Below are positions 61,600-64,000 of a DNA stretch of 64,000 bases, in pieces (position 1 is the stretch's first letter; each line of letters begins with the position of its first letter). The stretch comes from Argentina anserina. Its lineage: Eukaryota; Streptophyta; Magnoliopsida; Rosales; Rosaceae. The stretch is taken from the NCBI RefSeq assembly GCF_933775445.1, contig NC_065878.1, forward strand, positions 10,179,395 to 10,243,394, written 5' to 3'. Both the position numbers and the translations under genes were made by a program. The notes beneath the pieces are model-generated. The model did no database searches. It had not been told where the DNA came from and saw nothing but the letters and a program-made list of their open reading frames with translations.

Positions 61600-64000
61600 T
61601 ATAACGACCCTAAAATTTTGAGCATAAAAACTCAAAATATTAAAGTCGTACGACACTAAAACAATCTCAAATGAATCGAAATCGTTTAAATGCACATCGG
61701 ATCATTACTGAGTTCACAATACAACTCAGACAACCAATTATTACAAACTAAATTTATAATTCAACATTACATAAAATGGAAATGTAATAATCCTCACAAT
61801 CTCTCACAAAACTCACAAATAAATCCTCACAAGTTCTCACACACAAATTCGCGCTAAAAATCTCACCACAAGCAGGATAATGAATAACTTCGAGTCTCCG
61901 GAGTCGTCTCTCAATCTCCACTAATCAACACCTGTGGAATTATCCCATACACCATCGGATTGGTGCACCGGGATTGTAAACACAAACCCGGTAAGCTTAT
62001 AGCTCGTATGAGTAAAATGAAAATACACTCGCATATCAATATATACGAAAAATCCACAAATCAACAAATATAAATGCACTCATCAGTTAATGGACGGCCC
62101 ATCTGGTTGTCCTAAAAATATATGAAATGAAAGTGCTCATGAGAAATCGGGCAACCCTTCTGGTTACCCAAATACATTTATAATACGGGTACTAATGAAC
62201 GCTGGTACACATTTGTTACCCCTCACGTAGTACACCGCCGATATTGGGTAACCACCTGCTACCCAACATCAAAACAATATGAGTACTCATGAGCAGATAA
62301 CCACCTGTTACCTCACATGCAGTACTCCGGCAGACAGACTAGAGCTCTAACTGTATCGTAACTTTCGCCCGGCCAAGGGCTAGGTTCCGACTTGCTAACA
62401 CGTACAATAATCAGACCTCATATTGTACCAAAATCAAGTCCGAAGACAAATCAACATTTTAACAATCTCCATGTTAAAATCACGTACAATAATCACACAT
62501 CATATTGGACAAATCAAAATCACATGCTCGATATAACTCTTATCATCAAAATGACATTATCACGATAAAATCATAACAGTACATTATATAGCAAACTATA
62601 TATATATATATATGTACCTATTTACGATTTATACAATATATATATAATCTACTATATCATATACATGTCATATTTCATAAACAAGTCCGAAGACAAAACG
62701 TTTGACAAACACCATGTTAAAACCACGTACAATAATCACACCTCATATTGTACAAATTAAATCACATGCTCAATATATAATTCTAGTCATTGAAATGACA
62801 TATTCACAATGAATTCATAACAGTATATAATATAGCAAACTATATATATATGTGCTTATTTACCATTTATACAAATATATATATATATCCCACTATATTA
62901 TATACATGTCGTATTTCAATATTTAAAACTCTTGCAAAAATCTTGAATCACCGCAAGGGTAGATTCGTAAATATGTGAGATTTTACTCACCTTATCAACT
63001 CGAGCGTAATTCCACAATTCCCGAAGATAATTCTTTTCCTTGTTTTATTGATCACCTTGAAAAGATAAGAAAAGAATTTAGAAACGTTTCGTAAACCTTT
63101 AAATGCCATAACAGTAATAATCTGTTACTGTTAAGCAATTTCTGGTTTTACGAATTACTGTTCATTGAGTACTATTCACTATGTACTATTCACTATGTAC
63201 TATTCACATATTTACTATTCACGTATTACTGTACAAATACTCATCCATTACGTATTCCTATACGAGTACATACTGTTTACGTATTTCTATACGTATAAAT
63301 ACTAGTCAAATGTACATACTGTCTTAGTACATATTAATTACTGATTTACCCTTATGAAATTACTTTTTACATTTACTGAAAGTAATTTATATTTGCATTT
63401 ACTGTATGTAAAATAAATTTACATTTACCAGCGTAGGGTACACGCGCCACCTCCGGCAAACCACGTGTGGCGCTCACGCGCCACTCACTTTGGCAGCGCG
63501 TGGGGCACACGCGCCGAACCTATGGCCGGCATGTAGCACGCCACCGCCGCCCCATTTCTCCCCCTCTCCTTCTTCTTCGTCCCTGCACGGCCCAAGGCCA
63601 CCTCCTGACCATCTCACGCACTCACACGCGCTGCCTACGGCGGTGGTGCTCAACTCTCCGTCAAAATCCTCCCAATCCATCTAAAAATATCACACAATCA
63701 TCACAACCATGAATTGAATGCATCCTTACCTAGATCGGAGCGCAAAATACGTTGGAAAGGATTGAATCGTCGACGAGCTTCTCGCAGGATCTTCGATCGT
63801 TGATCCGGCTCCTTGGTGGCGAAGCGAGGCACGGGGTGCTAGAGGGTGGCATTTGAGGGTCTCGCGATGCCCTAGGAAACGGCGGTGAGGGACACCGCAG
63901 CTTGGAGGCGAAGATAGGGTGCGAGGCAGAGGAAGGCTCGGGTAGAGAGAGAGAGAGGCTCTCAGCGGCGAGACGGAGCGCCGCAAGCTCGGGGTCGACT
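61600..64000 (-). repeat. 5' LTR of the Tekay-like element, cut by the window edge
   Basis: It starts TATAACGACCC where the partner LTR has TGTAACGACCC, and follows 47510-49981 closely to the window end at GGTCGACT. Differences include a tandem triplication of ACTATTCACTATGT near 63175-63205 and a deletion of the stretch matching about 49300-49390. The GC-rich block again yields overlapping open frames at 63467-63986 that are not genes. Confidence 0.92.

Larger units (their letters stand above)
47510..64000 (-). mobile_element. Tekay-like gypsy chromovirus, runs off the right edge, split by a copia element
   Basis: Read on the minus strand: 5' LTR (from beyond 64000 to 61600), primer site, gag with two zinc knuckles, protease, reverse transcriptase, RNase H, integrase, chromodomain-like tail, purine tract (complement of 50482-50490) and 3' LTR (50479-47510). 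This is gypsy order, with reverse transcriptase before integrase, and the C-terminal domain marks a chromovirus. The copia element 51059-57486 interrupts the integrase. Without it the visible part is about 10 kb. Several stops and frameshifts make it inactive. The outer duplication cannot be checked. Confidence 0.92.

Overview
The window is nuclear DNA from a flowering plant, most likely a eudicot. The host genes have short exons with GT-AG introns, and about two thirds of the sequence is plant-type transposable elements. A tandem CYP714-type P450 cluster and the repeat families would fit Rosaceae, but that is inference from memory, not a test. No bacterial, organellar, tRNA, rRNA or CRISPR feature was seen.

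Two host genes look intact. (1) A casein kinase 2 regulatory (beta) subunit gene lies on the minus strand (9215 down to 4741). Its five exons sum to 858 nt with all splice phases agreeing (285 aa). (2) A CYP714-family cytochrome P450 lies on the plus strand (30487-38604). Its five exons sum to 1593 nt in phase (530 aa), and all the usual P450 motifs are present. The P450 is the surviving member of a decayed local cluster. Copy 1 (21861-25152) is broken, copy 2 (27754-30196) keeps exon 1 and part of exon 2, and a lone exon-3 fragment lies at 46404-46558.

The rest is layered mobile DNA. From left to right: a decayed Ty1/copia end (1-3005); a Mutator-like element with a solo LTR inside it, in CK2-beta intron 3; an internally deleted hAT element split by a 3.0-kb solo LTR (9572-14138); a 3.2-kb element with diverged inverted ends and a 10-bp target duplication that holds a broken endogenous caulimovirid remnant (15776-19016); several MITEs; a TRIM inserted in exon 4 of P450 copy 1, itself carrying a 0.5-kb LINE fragment with a 16-bp duplication; a Pack-MULE-like element holding a dead ribosomal protein uL14 (RPL23) copy; solo LTRs; a LINE (about 39200-42880); the 5' part of a gypsy element whose LTR carries a heat-shock-element-like motif (43949-45747); and, from 47510 past the right edge, a minus-strand Tekay-like gypsy chromovirus split inside its integrase by a full 6.4-kb copia element (51059-57486).

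Target-site duplications and restored reading frames let many insertions be ordered in time. The element boundaries given to the base rest on matching duplications seen directly. Family names rest on protein motifs, and nothing has been tested by a database search.
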